From Microbacterium terricola (lineage in GTDB: Bacteria > Actinomycetota > Actinomycetes > Actinomycetales > Microbacteriaceae): a DNA stretch of 64,000 nucleotides. The stretch covers positions 2,480,001-2,544,000 of the forward strand of contig NZ_AP027141.1 of assembly GCF_027943945.1 (NCBI RefSeq). The letters run 5' to 3'. Below are positions 19,961-28,896 of the stretch, one piece after another. Numbering within the stretch: position 1 is the first letter of the stretch; every line of letters begins with the position of its first letter. Under the pieces are notes generated by a model that worked only from the letters and a program-made list of their open reading frames with translations, was not told where the DNA came from and made no database searches. The position numbers were made by a program, and so were the translations under genes.

Positions 19961-20890
19961 ATGGAGTACTGCATCTTCACCGAGCCCCAGCAGGGGTTCT
20001 CGTACGGTGAGCAGCGGGCGTTCGCCCAAGCGGCCGAGCAGCTCGGCTTCGACGGGTTCTTCCGCTCCGACCACTACCTGCGCATGGGCGCGGGCGACCC
20101 GCTGCCCGGCCCCACGGACGCCTGGACGACGCTGGCCGGCCTCGCCCGCGAGACCTCCCGCATCCGGCTCGGCACGCTCGTCTCGTCCGTCACGTACCGT
20201 CAGCCCGGAATCCTCGCGATCCAGGTGGCTCAGGTCGACGAGATGTCCGACGGCCGGGTGGAGCTGGGCCTCGGCACCGGGTGGTTCGCCGAGGAGCACA
20301 GCGCGTACAGCATCCCGTTCCCCGCGAAGCGGTTCGGGATGCTGGAGGAGCAGCTGGCGGTGATCACCGGGCTGTGGCAGACGCCCGTCGGCGACAGCTT
20401 CGACTTCGCGGGAGAGCACTACACCCTGACCGACTCCCCCGCGCTGCCGAAGCCTGTGCAGGAGCGGATCCCGGTGATCGTGGGCGGCAACGGTCCCACC
20501 CGCACGCCCGCCCTCGCGGCGCGCTTCGCGACCGAGTTCAACGTCGGCTTCCAGCCCGAGGACGTCATCGCCGAGCGCTACACGGTCGTGGGCGCCGCGT
20601 GCGAGCGGATCGGCCGAGACCCCGAGTCGCTGAAGTACTCGATCGCCCTGCCGACCATCGCCGGCGACAGCGACGCGGTCATGGCTCGCCGCGCAGAGGC
20701 GATCGGCGACGACCTCGCGCGCTTCCGCGGGGACACGAACATCACGGGCGGCCGCGACGAGATCGTCGAGAAGGTGGAGCGGCTGCGCGCCCTGGGCGCC
20801 CGACGCGTGTACTTCCAGCTGGTCGACCAGCGCGATCTCGCCCACCTGGAGTTCCTGGGCACCGAGGTGCTGCCCGCGCTCCCCCGCTGA
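19961..20890 (+). CDS. LLM class F420-dependent oxidoreductase
   Basis: This luciferase-like TIM-barrel enzyme of 309 residues belongs to the actinobacterial F420-dependent group. Typical landmarks are LGFDGFFRSDHYLRM, IRLGTLVSSVTYRQPGILA, DEMSDGRVELGLGTGWFAEEH and the IPVIVGGNGPTRTPALAARF segment. The substrate is unknown. The gene ends inside the left arm of a long palindrome (20885-20976) that it shares with the convergent deaminase gene. Confidence 0.88.
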   Translation: MEYCIFTEPQQGFSYGEQRAFAQAAEQLGFDGFFRSDHYLRMGAGDPLPGPTDAWTTLAGLARETSRIRLGTLVSSVTYRQPGILAIQVAQVDEMSDGRVELGLGTGWFAEEHSAYSIPFPAKRFGMLEEQLAVITGLWQTPVGDSFDFAGEHYTLTDSPALPKPVQERIPVIVGGNGPTRTPALAARFATEFNVGFQPEDVIAERYTVVGAACERIGRDPESLKYSIALPTIAGDSDAVMARRAEAIGDDLARFRGDTNITGGRDEIVEKVERLRALGARRVYFQLVDQRDLAHLEFLGTEVLPALPR

Positions 20891-20976
20891 CCCCGGACCG
20901 TTTACGGACGGGACACGCCGTCTTGCGCAGCCTCGAAGCGGCGTGTCGTGACCGTAAACGGACCCGGGGGTCAGCG
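20885..20976. terminator. Long palindrome containing both stop codons of convergent genes
   Basis: The left arm begins CGCTGACCCCGG and continues CCGTTTACGG...GACACGCCG. The right arm returns as CGGCGTGTC...CCGTAAACGG...GGGGGTCAGCG. The arms of about 40 bases match almost throughout. The TGA of the plus-strand gene (20888-20890) and the stop of the minus-strand gene (20971-20973) sit at mirror positions. It should work as a bidirectional terminator and also looks like a REP-type repeat. Confidence 0.8.
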
Positions 20977-21438
20977 CCGTTCGCCGAAGAACGCGCGCAG
21001 CAGCGCCGCCCCCTCGGCCTCGCGGACGCCGCCGACCACCTCGGCGCGCACCGGGAGCCGGCGGTCGCGCACGACGTCGTAGACCGAACCGGCAGCACCC
21101 GCCTTCCCGTCCCACGCGCCGAAGACGAGCCGTGACACCCGCGCCTGCAGGAGGGCGCCCGCGCACATCAGGCAGGGCTCGAGGGTGACCACGAGGGTGC
21201 AGCCCTCGAGATTCCATGAGCCGATGGATGCTGCGGCCTGCCGCATCGCGACGACCTCGGCGTGCGCCGTCGGGTCGTGGTGCTCCTCGCGCAGATTCCG
21301 CCCCTCGCCGATGATCGTGCCGGCCGCGTCGGTCACGACCGCGCCGACCGGGATGTCGCCGTCGTCGCCCGCCGCCGCAGCGAGGACGAGGGCACGCGCC
21401 ATCAGCGCGTCGTCGGATTCGGAGGCGGTCAGTCCCAC
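20971..21438 (-). CDS. tadA: tRNA adenosine deaminase / nucleoside deaminase
   Basis: This is a zinc deaminase of 155 residues. The zinc and proton-shuttle motif is DPTAHAEVVAMRQA and the second zinc motif LEPCLMCAGALLQARVSRLV, the combination typical of TadA, which converts A34 of tRNA(Arg) to inosine. An N-terminal extension of about 15 residues is unusual but mild. The start is GTG with TACGCT (minus strand, 21450-21445) six bases upstream, so the message is leaderless. It is divergent from upp with 40 bases between starts. Confidence 0.88.
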   Translation of the reverse strand: MGLTASESDDALMARALVLAAAAGDDGDIPVGAVVTDAAGTIIGEGRNLREEHHDPTAHAEVVAMRQAAASIGSWNLEGCTLVVTLEPCLMCAGALLQARVSRLVFGAWDGKAGAAGSVYDVVRDRRLPVRAEVVGGVREAEGAALLRAFFGERR

Positions 21439-21478
21439 GACCCCAGCGTAGGCCGGGTGCGTGCCCTAACCTGTGCGT

Positions 21479-22111
21479 ATGCGTGTGCACGTCGCCGACC
21501 ACCCTCTCATCACCCACAAACTGACGGTCCTGCGCGACGAGCGCACCCCGTCGCCGGTGTTCCGGCAGCTCACCGAGGAGCTGGTGACGCTGCTCGCGTA
21601 CGAGGCGACCCGGAACGTGCGGGTCAGCCCGATCGAGATCCAGACGCCGGTCACCACGACCACGGGCGTGCGGATCAGCGAGCCGCGCCCGCTGGTGGTG
21701 CCGATCCTCCGTGCCGGTCTCGGAATGCTCGAGGGCATGGTGAAACTGCTCCCGACCGCGGAGGTCGGCTTCCTGGGCATGGCGCGCAACGAGGAGACCC
21801 TCGAGCCCACGACGTACGCGGAGCGTCTGCCCGACGACCTCAGCGACCGCCAGTGCTTCGTCCTCGACCCGATGCTGGCCACCGGCGGCTCGCTGGGCGC
21901 GGCGATCGACTTCCTGTTCGCGCGCGGCGCCCAGGACGTCACCGCGATCTGCATCCTCGGCGCGCCGGAGGGCGTCGCCGCGATCGAGGCGCAGGTCGGC
22001 GACCGTGACGTCACGCTCGTGCTGGGCTCGCTCGACGAGCGACTCAACGAGAAGGGCTACATCGTCCCCGGACTCGGGGACGCCGGCGACCGCCTGTACG
22101 GCACCGTCTGA
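21479..22111 (+). CDS. upp: Uracil phosphoribosyltransferase
   Basis: This pyrimidine salvage enzyme makes UMP from uracil and PRPP. The 210 residues show the family start [24 protein letters not shown]-like [14 protein letters not shown], and the PRPP loop [18 protein letters not shown]. The end, [14 protein letters not shown], forms the uracil site. The ATG at 21479 lies six bases after TAACCT (21467-21472), which excludes the GTG two codons earlier. The message is leaderless. Confidence 0.95.
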   Translation: MRVHVADHPLITHKLTVLRDERTPSPVFRQLTEELVTLLAYEATRNVRVSPIEIQTPVTTTTGVRISEPRPLVVPILRAGLGMLEGMVKLLPTAEVGFLGMARNEETLEPTTYAERLPDDLSDRQCFVLDPMLATGGSLGAAIDFLFARGAQDVTAICILGAPEGVAAIEAQVGDRDVTLVLGSLDERLNEKGYIVPGLGDAGDRLYGTV

Positions 22112-22114
22112 CCC

Positions 22115-22432
22115 TCAGTCGAGGAGGGGATCGCCGCTCTGCCGGCGGCCGGTCTCCTGCTCCCAGAACTCCAGCTGCTGGGTGAGCGCCTTCGCGAGCT
22201 CGAACACCTGCTCCGGTGGGATGCGGATGCGGCTGACCACCCGGGCCGGCACGACGGTCCGCGACTCGCCGGTCTCGGGGTCGATCTGCTCGCTGACGGG
22301 CTGCGCGAGCGTGAGGAAGTCCATCACGAACACGTTCGGGGTGTGCCAGACATTCGCGAAGTCGGCGTAGGCGCCGCCGATGAGCTCGGGCGGAAGGTCG
22401 ATCTCGAACTGGCGGGGTGCGTCGTCGGTCAT
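22115..22432 (-). CDS. DUF3467 domain-containing protein
   Basis: This 105-residue protein is of unknown function. It has the DUF3467 pattern: ELIGGAYADFANVWHTPNVF, VMDFLTLAQP, VVSRIRIPPEQVFELAKALTQQ. There is no signal peptide or membrane segment, so it is cytoplasmic. It converges on upp with three bases between stops and lies downstream of the TM0106 gene on the same strand, separated by 44 bases, so co-transcription with that gene is possible. Confidence 0.85.
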   Translation of the reverse strand: MTDDAPRQFEIDLPPELIGGAYADFANVWHTPNVFVMDFLTLAQPVSEQIDPETGESRTVVPARVVSRIRIPPEQVFELAKALTQQLEFWEQETGRRQSGDPLLD

Positions 22433-22476
22433 GGCTGCCTCCTCGGGTGTCGCGAGTCTACGCGGACGGGTGCGGC

Positions 22477-25400
22477 TCAGGCCTCGCCCGTGAGGCGGGC
22501 GAAGCCGCTCAGCCGCGCGACGCCCTCCGGCGTGTACGGGAGGTCGTCGAGCAGACGCGGCGAGTAGAACAGGTAAGCGGCCTGCTTGGCCCGGGACACC
22601 GCGACGTTGAGCCGGTTGCGCAGCAGCAGGAACTCCAGGCCGCGCGGGGCGTCGCGCCCCGACGACGCCGCCAGCGACACGATCGCGACAGCCGCCTCCT
22701 GGCCCTGGAACCGATCGACCGTGCCGACGGGGATGCGGGGGAACCCGGCGTCTGCGAGCGCCGCCTCGACGGTCACCTGCTGGGCGTTGTACGGCGTGAC
22801 CACGATGATGTCGTCCGGCGTGAGCGGGCGCGGCGCGAGCCGCGTGACCTCGCCGCTGTCGTCGACCGTGATGCCGGTCCACGCTCGCCCGACCAGGTCG
22901 CGGACCAGCTCGACGACGGCCGCCGCCTCTTCGGGCGACGAGGTGGCGTTGCCATGGTGGCGGAGGGGCCGCGGGTGCAGCCCCGGTTCGACGCCCGCGA
23001 GCTCGCGCGCCGCCGTCGACGGATGCGCGGCCAGCTCGCCCCCGTAGGCCAGCTGCGAGACCGGCTCGGCGACCGCGGGGTGCATCCGCCAGGTGCGCGC
23101 GAGGAAGTAGCCGAACTCCGGCGGCACCACGTCGGCGCCGTCCATCACCCAGCCGAGCGCCGAGGTGTCGACCGGTTCGGGGTGGGTGCCCTGACTCACC
23201 TGCGGGAGCTGCTGCGGGTCGCCGAGGAGCAGCAGCCGCGGCGAGGCGAGCGAGACGGCGATGGTCGAGGCGAGCGAGAACTGCCCGGCCTCGTCGATGA
23301 CCAGCAGGTCGAGGCTGCCGCGCGGGATGCGCCCCGCGTGCGCGAAATCCCACGCCGTGCCGCCGACCACGTAGCCCTCGTGGGCGTGCTCTGCGGTGAA
23401 CGCCGCGACGCCCGTCTTGGGGATCACGGTGAACGGATGCGTCGCCGCGGCGTCTTTCGGCGCCTTGGCGACCTGCACCGGCGGCACGCCGGCGTCAATG
23501 ATGCGTCCGAGCATGTTCTCCACCACCGCGTGCGACTGCGCGACGACGCCGACCTTGTAGCCGTGGTCGCGCACGAGGCGGGCGATGACGTGGGAGCCCA
23601 CGTAGGTCTTGCCCGTGCCTGGGGGGCCCTGAACGGCGAGATAGCTGCGGTCGAGGTCGAGGATCGAGCGGGTGATCGCGTCGACGTCGTCTCCGGCGTT
23701 GCGGACGAGCCCCCCGGAGCGGGTGCGCGGCGGCCGTCGCCGCAGGATGTCGGTCGCCGGGTCTGACGGCAGCGCGGGCGCGGCGTCGATGACGGCGTCG
23801 GCCCACGCGTCGATCGCGACCTGCTGATTCAGCGCGCGCGGCGGTGCGGCGGGCGTGAGGGCGAGAGGAAGGTCGGCCCACGTGAAGCCCTCGATCGCCG
23901 TCTCCTCGACGATCGCGCCGTCATCGAGAACCTCGACCACCTTCACCCTGTGGTCGGCGTGCATCCAGCGCGCGTGAGGGGAGAAGGGGAACGGCACGGG
24001 CAGCTCGTACAGGGCGAACGGCTCACCGCCCTCACTCAGCCGGGTGCCCGGCGCGAGCTCGCCGCGCAGCTCGAGGATGCGCCGATCGGTGCGCGCCTGC
24101 TCGGGGCGGTGCCAGTCCTCGACGATCCGGCAGCGCTCGGGGTCGAGCACGACCACGTCGCGGGTCTCATCCCAGAGCGACACCGGCTCGCGCAGTCGCA
24201 GGAAGTGCGTCGCCCAGAAGGACTTCGACTCCCGCGGGTAGTAGTCGATGGCGGCCGCGCCGAGTCGCAGGGCCTGCACGTCGGTCTCATCGGACACGGC
24301 GTCCGCGAGCCCGTTCAGCGCGACCGAGCGCGGAGACGGCTCGTACCCCTTCTCGTCAGGCTCGGCGTTCGGCGCGGGTGTCAGGCCCGCCTCGCGCGCC
24401 CGGTCGACGAGCCAGTCACGCAGCCGGAGGGTCGACACGCAGTCGTAGCGGTTGTAGTCGGCGAGATCGTCGAGGATCACCTGAGCGGCGGCATCGTCGC
24501 CGTCGTCGGCGAGCGCCCTCGCCTCGACGTATCGGACGATCGAGTCGTCGCCCTTCTGCACATCGCTCGTGCGCACGTCGGCGCCCATGTACAGCGGCTC
24601 GAGCTTCTTGATCGAGTAGGAGCGCGAGCCGACCCGCAGCGCCCTGCGCACGATGGGGTACAGGTCGACGAACACGCCGTCGCGCAGCAGCTGGTCGACG
24701 TCGGCCTCGCGCACGCCGTACCGCGCGGCCATGGCGAGCAGGTGAGAGGGCTCGTACGGCGCGTAATGGTAGATGTGCATGTCGGGATGCTGCTGCCGCT
24801 GCAGCTGCACGATGTCGAGGAAGCGCTCGAGCGTGGCCTTCTCATCGGCGAAGGAATGCGCCCACAGCGCGGTGTACTGCTCGTGCACGTCGACCCAGCC
24901 GAACAGGTAGTCGATTCCCCAGAGGGGCGTCTGCGCCGCTTCGGTGTGCAGGGGGTCGCCCTCGAAGTCGAAGAAGAGGTCGCCGCGGTCGGGCCGCGGC
25001 AGCGCCGCGAGCGCGGGCGGGACGACGACCTCGTATGTCGGCACCGAAGGCAGCGGCGCGACCGGCTCGGCGGGCTCCACCGGCGCGGGCACCGGGACCC
25101 CCGCCCGACTCGCCAGCTGCAGGCGCGCCTGCGTGCGCAGCGAGGCGAAGGCGTCTGCGCCCATCCGCTCGGGCGGTGCGGCTGCCACGGCGAGGTCGTC
25201 GATGGTGGCGATGCCCGCGGCGCGGAGGCGCTCGCGCTGCACCGGACGCATGCCGGCCACGAGCAGCAGGTCGCGGCTCGCGATGACCTCCTGCTCGCAC
25301 GTCGCGCAGCGCCCGCACGCCGCGACCGCCAGCTCGCCGCGGGGGTCGCCCCACGCGATCGCCGGGAACGCCGCCCCCTGCTCGAGCTGCCGGTCGGCCA

Positions 25401-26028
25401 CGAGGGCCTGCAGCCGGGCACGACGGAGCGTGAAGACGGGGAGCAGGTCGTCGACCTGGTGCACGCTGGTGGTGCCGTCGCCGAGCAGCAGCTCGACCCG
25501 GTCGGCGCGCGGCACTCCGAGCCGGTCGAGCTGTGCGACGTACGCGGCCAGCTGCATGAGCGCGGTGACGCGTGCGTGGCGGGCGAGCTTGGTGTCCTGC
25601 ACGATCCACGGCGCGGGTGCGTCGGCATCGGCCCGCGATGAGGGGTCGCGTACCAGGAAGTCGGCGAAGCCGACGAAGTCGGCGGTGGCGAACGCGGCCT
25701 GGTAGATGACCTCGATGTGCGGGTCGGCGAGGGCCGTGTCGGTCGCAGCGACCGCCGCAGCCAGGCCGTCGGCATCGGCCGAACGCGCCGTCGGGATCAC
25801 CGCCACCCGATCGCCGAACTCCGCGATGTACCGGTCGAGGACGCGGAGCTCGTGCTGTGTGCCGAGCGTCCCGGCACGGGCGAGCGTGAGGTCTTCCGGG
25901 TCGACCACCTCCGCGACGCGGCCGAGTCGTGCGTCGACCCGCCGCATCCAGGCGAACTCGCACTCCGCCGCTGCCTTCAGATCGCTGGCGCTCCAGACGA
26001 TCCGCTTCTCACCCTCGATGTACCGCAT
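22477..26028 (-). CDS. TM0106-family RecB-like nuclease / SF1 helicase fusion
   Basis: This 1183-residue protein holds three enzyme modules. Residues 1-250 are a RecB-type PDDEXK nuclease: H59, D123 in FADFL, D145-x-K147 in QDTKLAR, then LMQLAAYVAQL, with C23, C238, C241 and C244 placed as in iron-sulfur nucleases. Residues 350-540 resemble a DEDD exonuclease: FDFEGD (354-356), VDLY and YNRYD (525-529). The last 400 residues are an SF1 helicase: Walker A GPPGTGKT at 801-808, IDEAGQ near 912, LLGDPQQLPQ, VDRFQGQEA and RLNVAVSRAK. The start at 26028 has GGAGAGGGAG before it. The biological role is unknown; nucleic acid repair or processing is inferred. Confidence 0.88.
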   Translation of the reverse strand: MRYIEGEKRIVWSASDLKAAAECEFAWMRRVDARLGRVAEVVDPEDLTLARAGTLGTQHELRVLDRYIAEFGDRVAVIPTARSADADGLAAAVAATDTALADPHIEVIYQAAFATADFVGFADFLVRDPSSRADADAPAPWIVQDTKLARHARVTALMQLAAYVAQLDRLGVPRADRVELLLGDGTTSVHQVDDLLPVFTLRRARLQALVADRQLEQGAAFPAIAWGDPRGELAVAACGRCATCEQEVIASRDLLLVAGMRPVQRERLRAAGIATIDDLAVAAAPPERMGADAFASLRTQARLQLASRAGVPVPAPVEPAEPVAPLPSVPTYEVVVPPALAALPRPDRGDLFFDFEGDPLHTEAAQTPLWGIDYLFGWVDVHEQYTALWAHSFADEKATLERFLDIVQLQRQQHPDMHIYHYAPYEPSHLLAMAARYGVREADVDQLLRDGVFVDLYPIVRRALRVGSRSYSIKKLEPLYMGADVRTSDVQKGDDSIVRYVEARALADDGDDAAAQVILDDLADYNRYDCVSTLRLRDWLVDRAREAGLTPAPNAEPDEKGYEPSPRSVALNGLADAVSDETDVQALRLGAAAIDYYPRESKSFWATHFLRLREPVSLWDETRDVVVLDPERCRIVEDWHRPEQARTDRRILELRGELAPGTRLSEGGEPFALYELPVPFPFSPHARWMHADHRVKVVEVLDDGAIVEETAIEGFTWADLPLALTPAAPPRALNQQVAIDAWADAVIDAAPALPSDPATDILRRRPPRTRSGGLVRNAGDDVDAITRSILDLDRSYLAVQGPPGTGKTYVGSHVIARLVRDHGYKVGVVAQSHAVVENMLGRIIDAGVPPVQVAKAPKDAAATHPFTVIPKTGVAAFTAEHAHEGYVVGGTAWDFAHAGRIPRGSLDLLVIDEAGQFSLASTIAVSLASPRLLLLGDPQQLPQVSQGTHPEPVDTSALGWVMDGADVVPPEFGYFLARTWRMHPAVAEPVSQLAYGGELAAHPSTAARELAGVEPGLHPRPLRHHGNATSSPEEAAAVVELVRDLVGRAWTGITVDDSGEVTRLAPRPLTPDDIIVVTPYNAQQVTVEAALADAGFPRIPVGTVDRFQGQEAAVAIVSLAASSGRDAPRGLEFLLLRNRLNVAVSRAKQAAYLFYSPRLLDDLPYTPEGVARLSGFARLTGEA

Positions 26029-26115
26029 GCTCCCTCTCCGTAAGGAGGCTAGCCCGGGTCGCCGACATCGACGCGCGTCCGTGCCCGCGCCGCCCCGACC
26101 TGCCAGACTTGAGCC

Positions 26116-28209
26116 GTGACCACCGAGCTGCCCTTCGAGAGCGCCTATCGGCACGGATTCGCGCGCGTCGCGGCGTGCACGCTGCCCGTCCGCATCGCCG
26201 ACCCCACCGCCAACGCCGCCGCGGTGCTCGCCTCCGCGGTCGAGCTCGATGCCGAGGGCGTCGCGGTCGCGGTCTTCCCCGAGCTGTGCCTGACGGGCTA
26301 CGCGATCGACGACCTCGTGATGCAGGACGTCGTGCTCGATGCCGTGGAGGACGCCATCGCCTCGCTGGCGACAGCATCCGCCGATCTCCTCCCTGTGCTC
26401 GTCGTCGGCGCGCCGCTGCGCCATCGCAACCGCATCTACAACTGCGCCGTCGTGATCCACCGCGGCGAAGTGCTCGGCGTCGCCCCGAAGTCGTATCTGC
26501 CGACCTACCGCGAGTTCTACGAGCGCCGCTGGTACGCCGCCGGAGAGCCGTGGTCGGGCGAGGGCATCCGCATCGGCGACATCGAGACGGTCTTCGGCAA
26601 CAACCTCCTCTTCGCCGTGCGGGACGTGCCTGGTCTCGTCCTCCACGCCGAGGTCTGCGAGGACATGTGGGTGCCGGTGCCGCCGTCGTCGCGTGCGGCA
26701 CTCGCGGGAGCGACTCTGCTCGTGAATCTGAGCGGCAGCCCCATCACGATCGCGCGCGCCGACGACCGCAAGACGCTCGCCCAGTCGCAGTCGCTGCGGT
26801 GCCTGGCCGCCTATGCGTACGCGGCCGCCGGTGCCGGCGAGTCCACGAACGACGTGTCGTGGGACGGCCAGACGATGATCTACGAGGGCGGCAACCTGCT
26901 CGCCGAGACCGAGCGCTTCCCCGACGGCCCTCGGCACAGCGTCGCCGACATCGACCTCGACCGGCTGCGTCAGGATCGGCTGCGTCAGGGCACCTTCGAC
27001 GACAACCGGATCGCCGACGACGGGGAGTTCCTCACCGTCGAGCTGTACCTCGACCCGCCTGCTCGCGACATCGGACTGCAGCGCCCCCTCGACCGGTTCC
27101 CGTTCGTCCCGGACGACCCGGCCCGGCTCGCGCAGGACTGCTACGAGGCGTTCAACATCCAGGTCTCCGGGCTCGTGCAGCGGATGCGGGCCATCGGCGA
27201 CCCGAAGCCGGTCATCGGCGTGAGCGGCGGCCTGGACTCGACCCACGCGCTGCTGGTCGTCGCCCGCGCCATGGACCGGATGGGCCGTCCCCGCAGCGAC
27301 ATCCTCGCGTACACGATGCCCGGGTTCGCGACCACCGAGCACACCAAGTCGAACGCCATCGCGCTGGCCGAGGCGATCGGCGCGCAGATCGAGACCATCG
27401 ACATCCGCCCGCTGGCGACCGAGATGCTCGAGAGACTCGGGCACCCGTTCGCCGACGGCGAGCCCGTGCACGACATCACGTTCGAGAACGTGCAGGCGGG
27501 GCTGCGCACCGACTATCTCTTCCGACTCGCGAACCACCACGGCGGCATGGTCATCGGCACGTCCGACCTGTCCGAGCTCGCCCTCGGCTGGGCCACGTAC
27601 GGCGTGGGCGACCACATGAGCCACTACGCCGTGAACGCCGGCGTCCCGAAGACGCTCATCCAGCACGTCATCCGCTGGGTGATCGCACACGGCGACCCGT
27701 CGACGGGCTCAGGGACCGAGACCGCGACGACGCTCACGCCGGAGGCGAAGACGGTGCTGCAGTCGGTGCTCGACACCGAGATCAGCCCCGAGCTCGTCCC
27801 CGTGGGCCAGGACGGAACGGCCGAGTCCACCGAGGACCGCATCGGCCCGTACGCGCTGCACGACTTCACGCTGTTCCACGTGCTCCGCTACGGCATGCGC
27901 CCCTCGAAGATCGCCTTCGTCGCCGGGCACGTCTGGGCGGACGCGGACGCCGGCGCGTGGCCGCCTGGATTCCCCGCCGACGACCGATACGCGTACGACC
28001 TCGCGACCGTGACGAAGTGGCTCCGCGTGTTCCTGCAGCGGTTCTTCGCCTTCGCGCAGTTCAAGCGCTCCGCGATCCCGAACGGGCCGAAGGTGTCTCC
28101 GGCCGGTTCGCTCTCGCCCCGCGGCGACTGGCGCGCCCCCTCTGACGGCAACGCCACGGTCTGGCTCGCCGAGCTCGATGCCGCCCTCGCCGAGCGCGAG
28201 CAGGCCTGA
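26116..28209 (+). CDS. nadE: NAD(+) synthase, glutamine-hydrolysing
   Basis: This 697-residue two-domain enzyme makes NAD from deamido-NAD. The N-terminal nitrilase-type glutaminase has its triad in FPELCLTGYAIDD (Glu), APKSYLPTYREF (Lys) and AEVCEDMWVP (Cys). The C-terminal synthetase has the ATP loop GVSGGLDSTHALLV. GTG 26116 lies six bases after CAGACT (26104-26109), so the message is leaderless. A linker near residue 530 contains DPSTGSGTET, the translation of a dispersed repeat, making this stretch longer than usual. Confidence 0.94.
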   Translation: MTTELPFESAYRHGFARVAACTLPVRIADPTANAAAVLASAVELDAEGVAVAVFPELCLTGYAIDDLVMQDVVLDAVEDAIASLATASADLLPVLVVGAPLRHRNRIYNCAVVIHRGEVLGVAPKSYLPTYREFYERRWYAAGEPWSGEGIRIGDIETVFGNNLLFAVRDVPGLVLHAEVCEDMWVPVPPSSRAALAGATLLVNLSGSPITIARADDRKTLAQSQSLRCLAAYAYAAAGAGESTNDVSWDGQTMIYEGGNLLAETERFPDGPRHSVADIDLDRLRQDRLRQGTFDDNRIADDGEFLTVELYLDPPARDIGLQRPLDRFPFVPDDPARLAQDCYEAFNIQVSGLVQRMRAIGDPKPVIGVSGGLDSTHALLVVARAMDRMGRPRSDILAYTMPGFATTEHTKSNAIALAEAIGAQIETIDIRPLATEMLERLGHPFADGEPVHDITFENVQAGLRTDYLFRLANHHGGMVIGTSDLSELALGWATYGVGDHMSHYAVNAGVPKTLIQHVIRWVIAHGDPSTGSGTETATTLTPEAKTVLQSVLDTEISPELVPVGQDGTAESTEDRIGPYALHDFTLFHVLRYGMRPSKIAFVAGHVWADADAGAWPPGFPADDRYAYDLATVTKWLRVFLQRFFAFAQFKRSAIPNGPKVSPAGSLSPRGDWRAPSDGNATVWLAELDAALAEREQA
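27696..27722. repeat. Dispersed palindromic repeat inside nadE
   Basis: CCCGTCGACGGGCTCAGGGA followed by CCGAGAC contains a perfect 12 bp palindrome and the CGACGGGCTCAGGGACC core shared with the ccdA insertion at 6321-6350. In nadE it is read in frame as DPSTGSGTE, in a loop between the synthetase core and the C-terminal part. Confidence 0.65.
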
Positions 28210-28221
28210 CGGTCGCGGCGT

Positions 28222-28803
28222 CTATTCGACGGGCGCCGGCACGTAGGCGAGGGTGATGACCCAGCTGTCCCGCGACAGGTCGAAGAGCTGGTAGCGCACG
28301 TGTCGGTCGGGGATCCACCCCTTGGCGAGGTTCGTGTCGAGGCGGACGTGCTCACCGCGCACCCTGGTGCCGCGGCCGTCCGCATCACGGATCGCCTGCA
28401 CGCGCGTCCAATGCGCGGTCAGCGCGGGAATGTTCGACTCGTCGAACAGGTGCGAGTGGCGGCGCATGTCGCTGAGCGTGAGCTCGTCGGGGTGCGCGTC
28501 GCGCAGGTCGAGGCCCAGCACCACTCCCGGCTCGGCGAGGGCGGTGATCGTCGCCGCCCGGAAGCTGACGGTGCGGATCTGCAGCGGCAGCTCCCGGCCG
28601 TCGACCGTGGCGAACAGCTGGGTGTGGTGGCCGAAGGTGGTGGGCTTCTCGCGCTCGACGATGATGCCGCGAGGTTCGATGCCGAGCTTGGCCGAGAGGA
28701 GCTCCTTGGCCAGCAGCCGCTTCCGGTCGTGCTCGGGGAGCTTCGGATCCCAGCCCAGCCGGGCCGTGACCCCCGCGGGAGTGTCGAGCAGCACTGACTC
28801 CAT
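28222..28803 (-). CDS. Conserved protein resembling a 4'-phosphopantetheinyl transferase without its catalytic residues
   Basis: I do not recognise an established function for this 193-residue protein. Its order of motifs resembles PPTases: an N-terminal helix with LLAKELLSAKLGIEP, then PLQIRTVSFRAATITALAEP, a GVDIE-like strand GVVLGLDLRDAHPDE, and a WTxKEA-like helix HWTRVQAIRDADGRGTRV. The metal-binding Glu of GVDIE and the Lys-Glu pair of WxxKEA are both replaced (D-L-R and V-Q), so transferase activity is unlikely. It converges on nadE with 12 bases between stops. The similarity is by eye, and an unrelated fold is possible. Confidence 0.6.
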   Translation of the reverse strand: MESVLLDTPAGVTARLGWDPKLPEHDRKRLLAKELLSAKLGIEPRGIIVEREKPTTFGHHTQLFATVDGRELPLQIRTVSFRAATITALAEPGVVLGLDLRDAHPDELTLSDMRRHSHLFDESNIPALTAHWTRVQAIRDADGRGTRVRGEHVRLDTNLAKGWIPDRHVRYQLFDLSRDSWVITLAYVPAPVE

Positions 28804-28896
28804 GGCGTACCCCGTTCTGCAGCATCCTGCGTCTGCTCTCATCATGGCGAACATCGCACACGGATTCAAAGGACCGCGCCCTGCCAGACTGGACCC

